Shown one piece after another: positions 15,484-23,824 of a DNA stretch of 35,500 nucleotides. Source of the DNA: Hyphomicrobiales bacterium (GTDB lineage Bacteria; Pseudomonadota; Alphaproteobacteria; Rhizobiales; Beijerinckiaceae); assembly GCA_028290285.1 (NCBI GenBank), contig JAQGKD010000097.1:1-35500 (forward strand). The letters run 5' to 3'. How positions within the stretch are numbered: the first letter of the stretch is position 1; the number at the start of each line of letters is the position of its first letter. The translations under genes and the position numbers were made by a program. The notes under the pieces were generated by a model. The model did no database searches. It saw only the letters and a list, made by a program, of their open reading frames with translations, and was not told the origin of the DNA.

Positions 15484-15885
15484 TCAGGCGGACATTGAAA
15501 TGAGAACGGGTTGTGGCGAAAGAATCTGCGCCTCGATCGGGAACATCCGGCGGATTGTCTTGAGCGCTTCAAAGCGGCGCTTCGCGTTCATCAGGTCCCG
15601 AACATTCATGAGCCCAACGCGGATCTCCGTGGTTTCAAAAGTGTCCAGCAGCGTCTTCAACATGGACTCGTATTGGCCTTGCGCGTTGCTCGCAGGATCC
15701 ATCAACAAGACCTGGATCGTGAAATACAACTGACGCAGAGGCGTCGTCGTATCCGCGGGCGTCAGTACGTGCGCCTCGAGCAGAAAGGTCACGTCGTTCA
15801 TAAGCTCGATCGAAACCTTCCGGTCCACGCGAATGACCGCGCCGTTCAGATAGAGTTTTTCGCCGGAACGCAGGGAAAGTTGCAT
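15484..15885 (-). CDS. flbT: Flagellin synthesis repressor FlbT
   Basis: A 133-residue protein beginning MQLSLRSGEKLYLNGAVIRV, the FlbT hallmark, followed by FLLEAHVLTPADTTTPLRQL. In Caulobacter FlbT binds the 5' leader of flagellin mRNA and destabilises it until the hook is finished; in other species its sign of action differs. The likely target here is the leader of the flagellin gene at 27623-28540, which has a hairpin. It lies 8 bases after flaF, the usual partner. Confidence 0.94.
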   Translation of the reverse strand: MQLSLRSGEKLYLNGAVIRVDRKVSIELMNDVTFLLEAHVLTPADTTTPLRQLYFTIQVLLMDPASNAQGQYESMLKTLLDTFETTEIRVGLMNVRDLMNAKRRFEALKTIRRMFPIEAQILSPQPVLISMSA

Positions 15886-15893
15886 CTTCGACC

Positions 15894-16241
15894 TCAGTTC
15901 AAACCGTCACGAATTATGGCATTGATAGAAGCAATGCCCTTGAAATTGTTAGATTGGCCACGCCGGATACGCTCGACTTCCTTCAGCACCCATATCCCGA
16001 TCGAGATAAGAGCGGCCCGTGTTGCTTCCGGAAGAAGGTTAGCGGGCTGACCCAGATCTTCGATCAGGATCATCCAGAGCTGATCGACATAGGAAAGGGC
16101 CTCCAACGCAACAGGAGTCCCCGCACCTACGCTAGACGCTTCCTCGAGCAACCGGATGCTTTCCGTGAACACCGCATGTTCGCGATCCCGCTCCTCGGCC
16201 GTGCTGTCTTCGGTTATTTCGTCATAACAAAGCTGGTACAT
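15894..16241 (-). CDS. flaF: Flagellar biosynthesis regulator FlaF
   Basis: A 115-residue soluble helical protein. The pattern ARERDREHAVFTESIRLLEE-like N-terminal half and LIEDLGQPANLLPEATRAAL is the FlaF signature. FlaF is needed for flagellin production and secretion in alphaproteobacteria and acts against FlbT, probably by binding flagellin. It is placed between flgL and flbT, the standard order. The N-terminal MYQLCYDEI opening fits family members, so the start is well placed. Confidence 0.93.
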   Translation of the reverse strand: MYQLCYDEITEDSTAEERDREHAVFTESIRLLEEASSVGAGTPVALEALSYVDQLWMILIEDLGQPANLLPEATRAALISIGIWVLKEVERIRRGQSNNFKGIASINAIIRDGLN

Positions 16242-16255
16242 CGGCTACTCGTCAT

Positions 16256-17305
16256 TCAGAGGTATTTCAGGAGGCTCAGCTGCTGGATGCGCGACGTCAG
16301 CGCGTAGGCAGTTTGTATTTGCGTCGAAAGACTATTGAAGCGGATCGCAACCTCGGCGGGATCGACGTCCTGCATCGATCCGATCGTCTTGGCCAATGAT
16401 TGGCTTTGAATCGTCAGTCGCTCAGTCGCGTCCGAGACCCGCGTCTGAACGGAGCCGATCTGCGCCTGGATGGAAATAAACTCCTGCTGCCCGGTTGTCA
16501 GGGCACTGATTGCCTTGTCTATGACAGCTGAGGATGTCGTTGCTCCCATGCCGCCGAGCCCCAGTTGCGCGACCATCGTCAATGCCTTGGTCACGTCGCG
16601 AAATGCCGTCGAATCCGCTGTAACCGAACTGTCGACCACCTCCGTCATCGACACGCGCGACCGGATCGTCTTGTCCGAGGCAGATGAGAAGGAGCTACTC
16701 CACCCCGCGCCGTCGAACAAACCGGAGAACGACCCATCGAGATAATTCGACATTGCTGTCGGATCGATATTCACGACGGAAGGATCCGTCGATGACATGC
16801 CGAATGCAGTCATGAAGCTCGCATCCACCGCCGCCCTGCCTGTTGCGCCCGCATCGTTCGGATTCACCGAAACCGGACGAACGTCTGTATTCACCCCTGC
16901 GAAGAGATACTGACCGTTGAAGCTGGTGTTGAGCTTGTCGTTCAGTGACGCGAGCGCATCTTGTGCACTCTTCTGCACGAGGCCCATATCTCCGCCTGAC
17001 GTTTTCGCCTGTACGAGGATATTGACCATATTGGTGACGATCGAACTCATGCTCCCGAGGCTATTCTGCGTCACATCCAGACGAGCGGAGACCGTCGCGT
17101 TCATAGTCTTGATGTTGTCGATGTGCTGGACCTGCTGGTTTAGGTCGACCAGCATCCGCGAGTTCGCGCCGAGCGCAAGACCCCGGTCTGCGATCCTTCC
17201 CGTACTCGCCTCAGCCTGCGCCTTCGAGAGATCCGCTTGCAGGCGGGTCACGGTGGTTCTCCGCATCACGGCCGATGAGAGATCGGAAACCAGGTTCGTA
17301 ATCAT
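16256..17305 (-). CDS. flgL: Hook-filament junction protein FlgL
   Basis: A 349-residue flagellin-like protein. N- and C-terminal helices are conserved (VMRRTTVTRLQADLSKAQAE; VRTRVSDATERLTIQS-like C-terminal half and IRFNSLSTQIQTAYALTSRI), with a variable centre, as expected for the HAP3 family. FlgL joins the FlgK ring to the filament and is exported through the flagellar system; it has no signal peptide. The gene starts 3 bases after the flgK stop, so the two are surely co-translated. The C-terminal QLSLLKYL is typical. Confidence 0.94.
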   Translation of the reverse strand: MITNLVSDLSSAVMRRTTVTRLQADLSKAQAEASTGRIADRGLALGANSRMLVDLNQQVQHIDNIKTMNATVSARLDVTQNSLGSMSSIVTNMVNILVQAKTSGGDMGLVQKSAQDALASLNDKLNTSFNGQYLFAGVNTDVRPVSVNPNDAGATGRAAVDASFMTAFGMSSTDPSVVNIDPTAMSNYLDGSFSGLFDGAGWSSSFSSASDKTIRSRVSMTEVVDSSVTADSTAFRDVTKALTMVAQLGLGGMGATTSSAVIDKAISALTTGQQEFISIQAQIGSVQTRVSDATERLTIQSQSLAKTIGSMQDVDPAEVAIRFNSLSTQIQTAYALTSRIQQLSLLKYL

Positions 17306-17308
17306 GTC

Positions 17309-18781
17309 TTAGCCCACCGCCTGCAGGATCGCTTGGAGCATGGAGTCGACGACGGAGATGAGCTTTGCAGATCCCTGATAGGCACGTTCAAGGTCGAGCA
17401 TCTTCGACATCTCATTATCGAGACTCACACCCGTGACGCCGGAAAGTGACTGCTGGGCCCGGTCGCGTGTCGTGGACTTCTGGTCTGATGCATTTGTCGT
17501 CGATTGACGAAGGCTCTCGATCCAACCGACGGACGAAGATGCATAATCCGCAGGCGACCCCGTCGTCATTGCGCCGCCCGAGGAGTCGAAGCTCTGCGCC
17601 GCGTTCAGTCCCGAGATCATCGATTCGAGGCGGTCCGAAAATGCCGCGGCGCCCGTTGCGTTGATCTTGTAATTTGGGTCCGTAGGATCCGAGATGCCGC
17701 CGTCGCGCAGGAGCATGGGATTGCCGCCCTGCGCGGCATCGACGCTCGAAGCAACCTGGATGAGCCCCGCAAGTCCTGGCTCGAGGGTACTCCCGGGCAA
17801 CGCAGTCGACGTGCCCACGCGAAACAGTCCGGCGCGTGCGCTGCTGCTCGCCCCCGTCGTGTCCGTTTCAGAAAGCGAATTGATGAGACCCCTAGCAATC
17901 TCGTCAAGTTGCCCCTGATATTTGACGGCGACATCGTCACGCAACTGTGTGAGGCCGGCGATCCTTCCCGACTGCGCCGTCATCACGGCACCCGGACCGG
18001 TTACGGGCGTTCCGTCTACTATGACGGCATTACCTTGTGTACCGGCGGTGTATTGCAACGTCGGCTGAAAGCTTACGACACGCGGTGTGCGGTCGAAGAG
18101 CGTGGCTCCGCCATCGGTATAGATTTGCATATCGGAATTGGCACGCACGGTCGTGCGGATCCCGATCTCGGAGGAAATCTTGGACAGCAGCTGGTCGCGC
18201 GCGTCGAGTTGATCCGTGATATCCCGCCCGCTCCCCGCATCGGAGGTGATCTTCGCGTTCACCGTCTCGAACTGGGAAAGGAGGCGGTTGATATTGGATA
18301 CCGAAGTTGCGATGTCGGAATCCGCTGCCTTACGCACCGACTGCACCGTTTCGGTCGCATCGTGCATAGTTTGCACGAGATCCCGCGCGCTTGTGACGGC
18401 GTTGGCGGCGAGGTTCTGGTTGTCTGGAGCCGCAGCCAATTGCTGCAACCCATCGATCAGCGAAGCAACCCGGCCGGCCGGCGTCGCAGCGCCCAGGCTC
18501 GGATCGACGGTTTGCTGCATCTGGTTAATGCCGGTCAGGAGCGCCTGCTGTGTGGACGCATCGGACGTCGATCGCAGGACGCTTCCGAAAAGCGCTTGGT
18601 CCGCGCTCCTGGACACCTGAACGAGGCGAACGCTTCCCTGAGCACCTACAGCGACATCCGCGGTCTTCCGCGAATACCCGGGATCGTTGACCCCAGCGAT
18701 ATTGCGAGAAACCACGTCTGTCTCGGAGGAACGGACAGCAAGGGAATTTCGTGCGCTGTTAAGGGCCGAGGTGAGGCTCAT
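17309..18781 (-). CDS. flgK: Hook-filament junction protein FlgK
   Basis: A 490-residue protein exported by the flagellar system. It opens MSLTSALNSARNSLAVRSSE and has the rod/hook family motif VVSRNIAGVNDPGYSRK; the C-terminus GVSLDNEMSKMLDLERAYQG and ISVVDSMLQAIL is the matching coiled-coil partner. FlgK (HAP1) is the first ring above the hook. A probable chaperone, FlgN-like, is encoded at the distal end of this operon. The 435-residue open frame on the opposite strand is a GC-driven shadow. The gene lies 22 bases after flgE. Confidence 0.95.
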   Translation of the reverse strand: MSLTSALNSARNSLAVRSSETDVVSRNIAGVNDPGYSRKTADVAVGAQGSVRLVQVSRSADQALFGSVLRSTSDASTQQALLTGINQMQQTVDPSLGAATPAGRVASLIDGLQQLAAAPDNQNLAANAVTSARDLVQTMHDATETVQSVRKAADSDIATSVSNINRLLSQFETVNAKITSDAGSGRDITDQLDARDQLLSKISSEIGIRTTVRANSDMQIYTDGGATLFDRTPRVVSFQPTLQYTAGTQGNAVIVDGTPVTGPGAVMTAQSGRIAGLTQLRDDVAVKYQGQLDEIARGLINSLSETDTTGASSSARAGLFRVGTSTALPGSTLEPGLAGLIQVASSVDAAQGGNPMLLRDGGISDPTDPNYKINATGAAAFSDRLESMISGLNAAQSFDSSGGAMTTGSPADYASSSVGWIESLRQSTTNASDQKSTTRDRAQQSLSGVTGVSLDNEMSKMLDLERAYQGSAKLISVVDSMLQAILQAVG

Positions 18782-18803
18782 AGTTCAAAATCCGTCGAGA
18801 GGA

Positions 18804-20051
18804 CTATTTGAGGTTCACAAGGACGTCTACTAAATCGGCGCTCGTTTGAAACACCTTGGAATTGGCCGTGTATCCGCGCTGCGACTCAATCATGGTCGTC
18901 AATTCAGTCGCGAGATCGACAGTCGAATCTTCGAGGCTGGAGGACATGATCTTGCCGAGGCCGCCTGTCTTGGCATCCGAGATGACGACAGAACCCGACG
19001 CTGTAGAGGCCGAATAAACATTGCCTGTGATCTGCGTGAGATTATCGGGACTGCGCACGTTGGCGAGCGGAATCTTGTATGTCGCAACTTTTGTCTGACT
19101 GTCGTAGACCGCGTACATGGTTCCCTGGTCGTCAATCTCGACACGCTGCACCGCGCTCGGTGCATTGCCGTTCATCGCCGAATCGATGACTGCGTAACCG
19201 GCGGCGAGTTGCGTCGATTTCGAGAGGTCGACACTGAGCGACGCTCCGTTGGGCACGCTAACAGCAAGGCTGGTGCCCGAGGAGAGCGCGCCGGTCGAAG
19301 GGTCGAAAGACAATGTCGATGTGGTCAGCGCGCCCGATGAATAAGGGAAGCCGCCGCCGGTCGCTGCATCGGCGCTGTTGAAGACGGCCGCCTCCCAGGT
19401 ATTGGCGGAGGTCTTGTTGAAATAGACATCAAGCGTGACGGGCGCGCCGAGATTGTCGTAAGCGACGACCGAGGACTTCCCCAGGGTTGCCGAGCCCGCG
19501 ACATTCGCTGATGGCAAGCTCCCTGCCGGTGTTATGCCTGCGGTCGATGGCAGGTTCGCGGTGAACGTTCCTGTCGTGGATGGCTTTGCCGTGAGCGACA
19601 GTTGTCCGATATTAACAGTGGTCGTGCCACCGAGGCCCACAACACCGCTCGCAACCGTGTCGCCCATGGGATAGCCCATGAGCTTGTATCCAGCAGTATT
19701 GACGAGATTGCCCTGAGCATCAGGGACGAATGATCCGGCGCGCGTAAGATAGGATGCGCCCGCATCGTTTCGAACTACAAAAAACCCGTTGCCGCTGACG
19801 GCAAGGTCCGTGACGTTCGTCGTCCCCCGCAGGGTTCCCTGCGAGTTGGCATCCTGCCGGACCTGCGCGACGACACCGCCGGACATATAGTCTCGAGTCG
19901 CCTGTTGCCCGAGGACAGTCTCGAATTCAGTCGTAGCCTGCTTGTAGCCAGTTGTATTGACGTTGGCGACATTGTCGGAGACCGCGGCCAGGCGACTCGC
20001 CTGCGCGTTCATGCCTGACACAGCCGTGCGCATCGAAGCAAACAAGCTCAT
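18804..20051 (-). CDS. flgE: Flagellar hook protein FlgE
   Basis: A 415-residue hook subunit. N-terminal MSLFASMRTAVSGMNAQASR followed by VSDNVANVNTTGYKQ is the rod/hook motif, and the C-terminus DLATELTTMIESQRGYTANS with KVFQTSADLVDVLVNLK is the family end. The start at 20051 is chosen for homology; the frame continues 56 codons upstream but into non-coding sequence. The 152-base gap before it holds a terminator-like hairpin for ftcR and probably the promoter of the flgE operon, a likely direct target of FtcR as in Brucella and Sinorhizobium. Confidence 0.96.
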   Translation of the reverse strand: MSLFASMRTAVSGMNAQASRLAAVSDNVANVNTTGYKQATTEFETVLGQQATRDYMSGGVVAQVRQDANSQGTLRGTTNVTDLAVSGNGFFVVRNDAGASYLTRAGSFVPDAQGNLVNTAGYKLMGYPMGDTVASGVVGLGGTTTVNIGQLSLTAKPSTTGTFTANLPSTAGITPAGSLPSANVAGSATLGKSSVVAYDNLGAPVTLDVYFNKTSANTWEAAVFNSADAATGGGFPYSSGALTTSTLSFDPSTGALSSGTSLAVSVPNGASLSVDLSKSTQLAAGYAVIDSAMNGNAPSAVQRVEIDDQGTMYAVYDSQTKVATYKIPLANVRSPDNLTQITGNVYSASTASGSVVISDAKTGGLGKIMSSSLEDSTVDLATELTTMIESQRGYTANSKVFQTSADLVDVLVNLK

Positions 20052-20141
20052 TGAAAAACCCCATGCAGAACTAAGTAGAAGGACTCTGGTTCGGAGAACT
20101 TGCGTCAGGCTGACCTGAGGCTCACCCAAGACCGGTAAGTG

Positions 20142-20169
20142 AAAAGCAACAACGTTCTGAAGCGTTGCT
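20142..20169 (-). terminator. Possible terminator after ftcR
   Basis: On the minus strand, AGCAAC and GTTGCT pair (20145-20150 with 20164-20169) around a loop that can itself pair CAACG with CGTTG, followed by TTTTC. It lies 35 bases after the ftcR stop and before flgE. The stem is short, so confidence is moderate; read-through into flgE is possible. Confidence 0.4.
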
Positions 20170-20203
20170 GCATCCCCTGTTTGATATGGGCGGCCGTGGG
20201 AAA

Positions 20204-20872
20204 TCAGCAGGTAAGGCAATATCCGAGGTAGCGCTTGGAATCGATCGGGTCGTATCCGAGTCGCGCCCGCAACTTCTTGCGGAGCTTGCTCATATGGCTT
20301 TCCACGACCGCTTCCTCAACGTTCTCGTCGAAGATTCCGTAGACTGCGTTGAAGATCTGCGCTTTGCTGACGCGCTTGCCGCGATGCGTGACGAGATATT
20401 CCAGCATGCGGCGCTCACGACGCGGCAGCTCAACAACCTGGCCCTGGATTTCGGGATCGCGCCCGTCGAAGTAGATGCGCATTTCGCCGACAGTCGCATA
20501 ATCCTGCGCGACCTGGACGCGGCGCCGGATGGCATCCACACGTGCGAGGATCTCACGGGCATGAACCGGTTTGCGAACGACATCGTCCACACCGCAAGCG
20601 AAGAGTTCGAGCGTATGCTCGAGTGAAGGAGCATCGTTCATGGCGATGACCGGAGCCCTCGACCGCTGACGAATGATTTTGGAAAACTGGTGACGATCCC
20701 GGCAGTCGCCGATCAGGAATGCCTCAACGGCATCGATGTCCTGCGCACCCGCGCTGTTCACCCAGTCGTGGAATTCATCGGGAAAGAAAGCAGTGACGGA
20801 CACGCCTTCACGGCCAAAGGAGTTCGTATATCCGGTTGCGACAATTTCGCGTTCATCGACGAAGACCAGCAT
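20204..20872 (-). CDS. ftcR: Flagellar master regulator, FtcR/Rem-type OmpR-family response regulator
   Basis: A 222-residue transcription factor. Residues 1-110 are a receiver domain starting [20 protein letters not shown], almost as in Brucella FtcR and Sinorhizobium Rem; residues about 125-222 are a winged-helix DNA-binding domain ([32 protein letters not shown]). The acidic pair Asp6/Glu7, candidate phospho-acceptor Asp56 (LIGDC) and Lys101 (RKP) are present, but the usual Thr/Ser after strand 4 is Asn79 (PVIAMND). In relatives it activates the hook and flagellar operons, with no adjacent kinase gene; none is seen here. The ATG at 20872 fits the family; an upstream ATG at 20959 adds 29 unlikely residues. 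Confidence 0.94.
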   Translation of the reverse strand: MLVFVDEREIVATGYTNSFGREGVSVTAFFPDEFHDWVNSAGAQDIDAVEAFLIGDCRDRHQFSKIIRQRSRAPVIAMNDAPSLEHTLELFACGVDDVVRKPVHAREILARVDAIRRRVQVAQDYATVGEMRIYFDGRDPEIQGQVVELPRRERRMLEYLVTHRGKRVSKAQIFNAVYGIFDENVEEAVVESHMSKLRKKLRARLGYDPIDSKRYLGYCLTC

Positions 20873-20975
20873 GGTCTGCCTGTGCCTTTCAAAGGAACAT
20901 TTCAACGCTTGTTTTGGGGTGGGCTTACTCGCAAAGCTGTACATCTCGCTTAAGCACAACTATGGCGAGTAATGG

Positions 20976-20991
20976 TTAACAAAATGCTAAC
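20976..20991. promoter_or_regulatory. CtrA-like box upstream of ftcR
   Basis: TTAA-CAAAATG-CTAAC matches the alphaproteobacterial CtrA consensus TTAA-N7-TTAAC except for one base. It lies about 104 bases before the ftcR start and overlaps the stop codon of the lytic transglycosylase gene. It sits in a small AT-rich island. Candidate only. Confidence 0.35.
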
Positions 20992-21583
20992 CGGAGGTCC
21001 CGCAGAAGGTTCGTGCGTTAAGCGTCCAAGTTCCAAGGCCCGCTGAAACCATATTTCCAATCACGGCACAGACATACCTTTTCTGCGCGGGATTGTTATT
21101 TGGGCCAGCATGATAGCGCGCTACTGCCAAGGTCCAGCTGCCTTCGCGCTGCTTGAGTTCGACGAGAAAGCGTGCCCCGTAGTCGACGTTTTTGGCCGGC
21201 TGGAACATTTCCTCCACCGAGGCGAACTTCTTCCCGTGGAAGTGGTGATTGATTTGCATGCAACCAATATCGATGAGCTTGGCGCCCCTCGCCCGCGCCG
21301 CTGCAACCTGCCCCATGGCTTCTGCAAGCCCCGGGGAGAAGACCGATTTGCCTTCCACGTTGATGGCATAGGGATCGAGCTGCCCCCGACGCCCGGTTTC
21401 CGTTAGGCTCACAGCGTAGAGAACGTTGACCGGAATATGATACTGTTGCGACGCGCGCATCATTTCGCGCTCGCAGATATTCCCGTGCGCCGGCGCGGCA
21501 CCGCTGCGCTGGCCCGCCGCGGCTTTACAGATAAAGGCCGCGAGCAGCAGCAGCGCGATCGCTGGCGCCTGAAATCTCTTCAT
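20987..21583 (-). CDS. Flagellar-cluster lytic transglycosylase (SLT domain)
   Basis: A 198-residue exported enzyme. Residues 1-24 are a signal peptide (MKRFQAPAIALLLLAAFICK); the SLT domain follows, with catalytic Glu62 in SLTETGRRG, the GCMQINHHFH motif, and ARYHAGPNN near the C-terminus. It cleaves peptidoglycan with formation of 1,6-anhydromuramic acid. Its place between fliK and ftcR matches the unnamed orf of the rhizobial cluster, and with FlgJ lacking a muramidase domain it is the likely enzyme that opens the wall for the rod. The start at 21583 fits the signal peptide, giving a 59-base out-of-frame overlap with fliK. An ATG at 21742 would add basic, low-complexity residues. Confidence 0.9.
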   Translation of the reverse strand: MKRFQAPAIALLLLAAFICKAAAGQRSGAAPAHGNICEREMMRASQQYHIPVNVLYAVSLTETGRRGQLDPYAINVEGKSVFSPGLAEAMGQVAAARARGAKLIDIGCMQINHHFHGKKFASVEEMFQPAKNVDYGARFLVELKQREGSWTLAVARYHAGPNNNPAQKRYVCAVIGNMVSAGLGTWTLNARTFCGTSG

Positions 21584-22682
21584 TCTGCAACCTCTCGGGT
21601 GTGTCCTGGCGCTCGCGCTGTCCGTTCGAGCGGCTCCCGGCGAACGCCGCAGCGTCCCCCTGCTGCGACGCGCTGTTCCGGCCGCTATCCTGCGACGTGC
21701 CACTCTGGGCGCCTTGGGAAGCCGCGGGTGCATCGGCTGCAACCGCGGCGCGAATCGTCAGGCTGTCGACATGGCAGTGCTCACTGCCGAGGCTGCGGTG
21801 CAACACATCCTGTTGACGCGTGATCATGGCAAGGGTCTCGGGCCGCGCCACATCCAGCTGAATGGACAGCCGCGCACCCGACAAGCGCATTCGGACGGTC
21901 ACCGAGCCCAAAGATTCAGGCTCGAGTTGAACATGCAGCGTTTTTGTTGACTGCTGACCGGGGGTGACATCCGCAGGCTGCGCCGAATTGGACGCCGTGC
22001 TCGCGGTAACCTCCCGTGACACTTCGGAAACGATCTGCCGAATCGGATCCGCCACGACGGGATAATGGGTTGTGGTAGAGACATTGCTCACGACGACGGT
22101 GCGGACTTCATCGTCACCCTTCCTGTCGGCAAGCTCCCCTCGCAATTCGGCCGCATGGGGATGCGTTCCCGGCCCCTGCTTGGACTGGCCCCCATCGAGC
22201 AGCAGCTGTTGCAGACGATCTCCGGCGGGGGCGCCGGGCGCGGCCTGTAACGCAATCCCGAGCGAATCGGCGTGCGGCCCGCGCGCGCCTTTCTGCAGGG
22301 AGGGCGGCTGTGGAATGCCATCTGGAACAACGCCCTTAGCGACCTCCGCGTCAGCCGACCCGGAAGTAGCAGGCGGCGACGCCCCCAGCGGTTCACCCTG
22401 CGCGAGAACTTGCGCAAGCATGGCCTGCCACCCCGGCGTCTGGGAGGCGTCGGACGGCGTCGCGCTGGCATAGGCATCGGCCGGAACAGTGTCCTCCGGC
22501 TTTGCCGCGGTTGGTTTGGACCCGTCGGTCGCATCCTTCTGAACGGCCGGGGTCTCGGCACTCTTACGATCGACGAGGCGACTGAACGATTCGCCTGCGC
22601 TCTTCTCTCCGGACGGATCTCGTTGCACGACAGGCGCACGAGGCCCCTGCGATGGGATAATATCGAGCTTGGCGCGAAGCAT
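21525..22682 (-). CDS. fliK: Hook-length control protein FliK (MotD)
   Basis: A 385-residue protein. The first 240 residues are Pro/Ala/Ser/Asp-rich and look disordered, as expected for the measuring part; the conserved flagellar hook-length domain follows (KTLHVQLEPESLGSVTVRMR, RLSIQLDVARPETLAMI). FliK sets hook length and switches the export apparatus to filament proteins. In Sinorhizobium the gene between motC and the small orf was first called motD and later recognised as fliK. The ATG overlaps the motC stop (TGATG). The 3' end overlaps the lytic transglycosylase start by 59 bases. Confidence 0.9.
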   Translation of the reverse strand: MLRAKLDIIPSQGPRAPVVQRDPSGEKSAGESFSRLVDRKSAETPAVQKDATDGSKPTAAKPEDTVPADAYASATPSDASQTPGWQAMLAQVLAQGEPLGASPPATSGSADAEVAKGVVPDGIPQPPSLQKGARGPHADSLGIALQAAPGAPAGDRLQQLLLDGGQSKQGPGTHPHAAELRGELADRKGDDEVRTVVVSNVSTTTHYPVVADPIRQIVSEVSREVTASTASNSAQPADVTPGQQSTKTLHVQLEPESLGSVTVRMRLSGARLSIQLDVARPETLAMITRQQDVLHRSLGSEHCHVDSLTIRAAVAADAPAASQGAQSGTSQDSGRNSASQQGDAAAFAGSRSNGQRERQDTPERLQNEEISGASDRAAAARGLYL

Positions 22683-23824
22683 CAGGGCCTCCCCCTCAGA
22701 AGCGTGTCCGATCGCGTCAACGCTTTCTGCGCATCGGCGAGAAGAGATGTTCCGCGCAATTCCGATTGCGCAGTCCCGCCCGCCGCAGGGGCCTTTGATT
22801 CCGGCCAGCTGCCAACGAGCTTGCCCATCGCCAGCGCTGCCTGGCGCAACGATTCGTCCTCGGCTGTCAGTCGCGCGGGATCGATTGATTCCAGAATCAG
22901 CATGTGCTGCGAGGCGTTCGGCTCGTTGACATGGGAGGCGGCGCGATAAAGCCGGGCCCGCATCACGTCGCAGCTCTGATCGACAGGCGGTCGCATCACC
23001 ATCTCGGAAAAGACGTCGGTGCTGCGGAACGCACCATCCAGCAACGTGGTACGCGCGATGAGAATCGCGAGGCGGCAGCGCTCGTCCGGTTCGAACGTCG
23101 CCAGTATGGGCTCGAGTGCGGCGGCCTTGTCCGCTGACACGGTAATACCCAGGCGAACCACCGAGGCGGTGAAGCTCTCCCGGAATTCCTGGGCGTAAAG
23201 CGATTGCTTGAATCGCCGCGCATACTGGTGGGCGAGATCTGCAAAGCGGTCAGCATCCGCGGTTTGCCCGACGACCGAAATCTGCCGGCGCAAAGCCGTT
23301 TCTTCGACCAATGTGCCCGGCGACAGAAGCCGTGCGAGCCCCAGAAGTTCGATCGCCTTTTCGCGATCCGCCGGAAGGACCAGCGCCGCCTGCACCAACG
23401 CAAGCTGTCCACCGAGTGCCGGTTCGAGACCGCGAGCGTCGATCGGCATGAGCATTTCGCGCGCCTTGTCCGCGTGCCCCTCCGCATAGGCCAATGCACC
23501 ACGCGCCAGTCTGAATTCTTCCTGCGCGAAGCCGCCTTTTTGCAAGATCTGGCGCATACCGCGCGCCGAGCCACCGCTCAGGGTGAAGAGCACGGCTGCG
23601 CGGGCATTCCGTGGCTCAAGCCACACTTCCGTGGGCGCACTGGCGAACTGGCGGTTGATCTCAGCCAGCAGGCGCGGCTGCTCGACGCGCGCACTCGCCT
23701 TGCCGTTCGCAATCTGGTTCTGCAACTCGAGCAGCGCGCGTATCAGACGGTACGGCGCCGGCGCCTCCGCCCACGCGCAGGTGGCCGTAAGCGCCAGAAT
23801 CCCAGCGAGCAGCAGCGCTCTCAT
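22682..23824 (-). CDS. motC: Periplasmic motility protein MotC
   Basis: A 380-residue exported protein. Signal peptide MRALLLAGILALTATCAWA is followed by a helical repeat-like body (GKASARVEQPRLLAEINRQF, FTLSGGSARGMRQILQKGGF) typical of rhizobial MotC. MotC is a periplasmic partner of the stator needed for torque, known from Sinorhizobium, where it interacts with MotB and is stabilised by MotE. Both partners are encoded in this window (motB next door, motE at 30744-31559). It overlaps motB by 4 bases and fliK by 1. Confidence 0.92.
   Translation of the reverse strand: MRALLLAGILALTATCAWAEAPAPYRLIRALLELQNQIANGKASARVEQPRLLAEINRQFASAPTEVWLEPRNARAAVLFTLSGGSARGMRQILQKGGFAQEEFRLARGALAYAEGHADKAREMLMPIDARGLEPALGGQLALVQAALVLPADREKAIELLGLARLLSPGTLVEETALRRQISVVGQTADADRFADLAHQYARRFKQSLYAQEFRESFTASVVRLGITVSADKAAALEPILATFEPDERCRLAILIARTTLLDGAFRSTDVFSEMVMRPPVDQSCDVMRARLYRAASHVNEPNASQHMLILESIDPARLTAEDESLRQAALAMGKLVGSWPESKAPAAGGTAQSELRGTSLLADAQKALTRSDTLLRGRP

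Noticed and set aside
17504..18811. 435-codon open frame on the plus strand opposite flgK
   Set aside because: Arg/His-rich composition without family resemblance, no ribosome binding site, and full overlap with the clear flgK gene: a GC-driven shadow.
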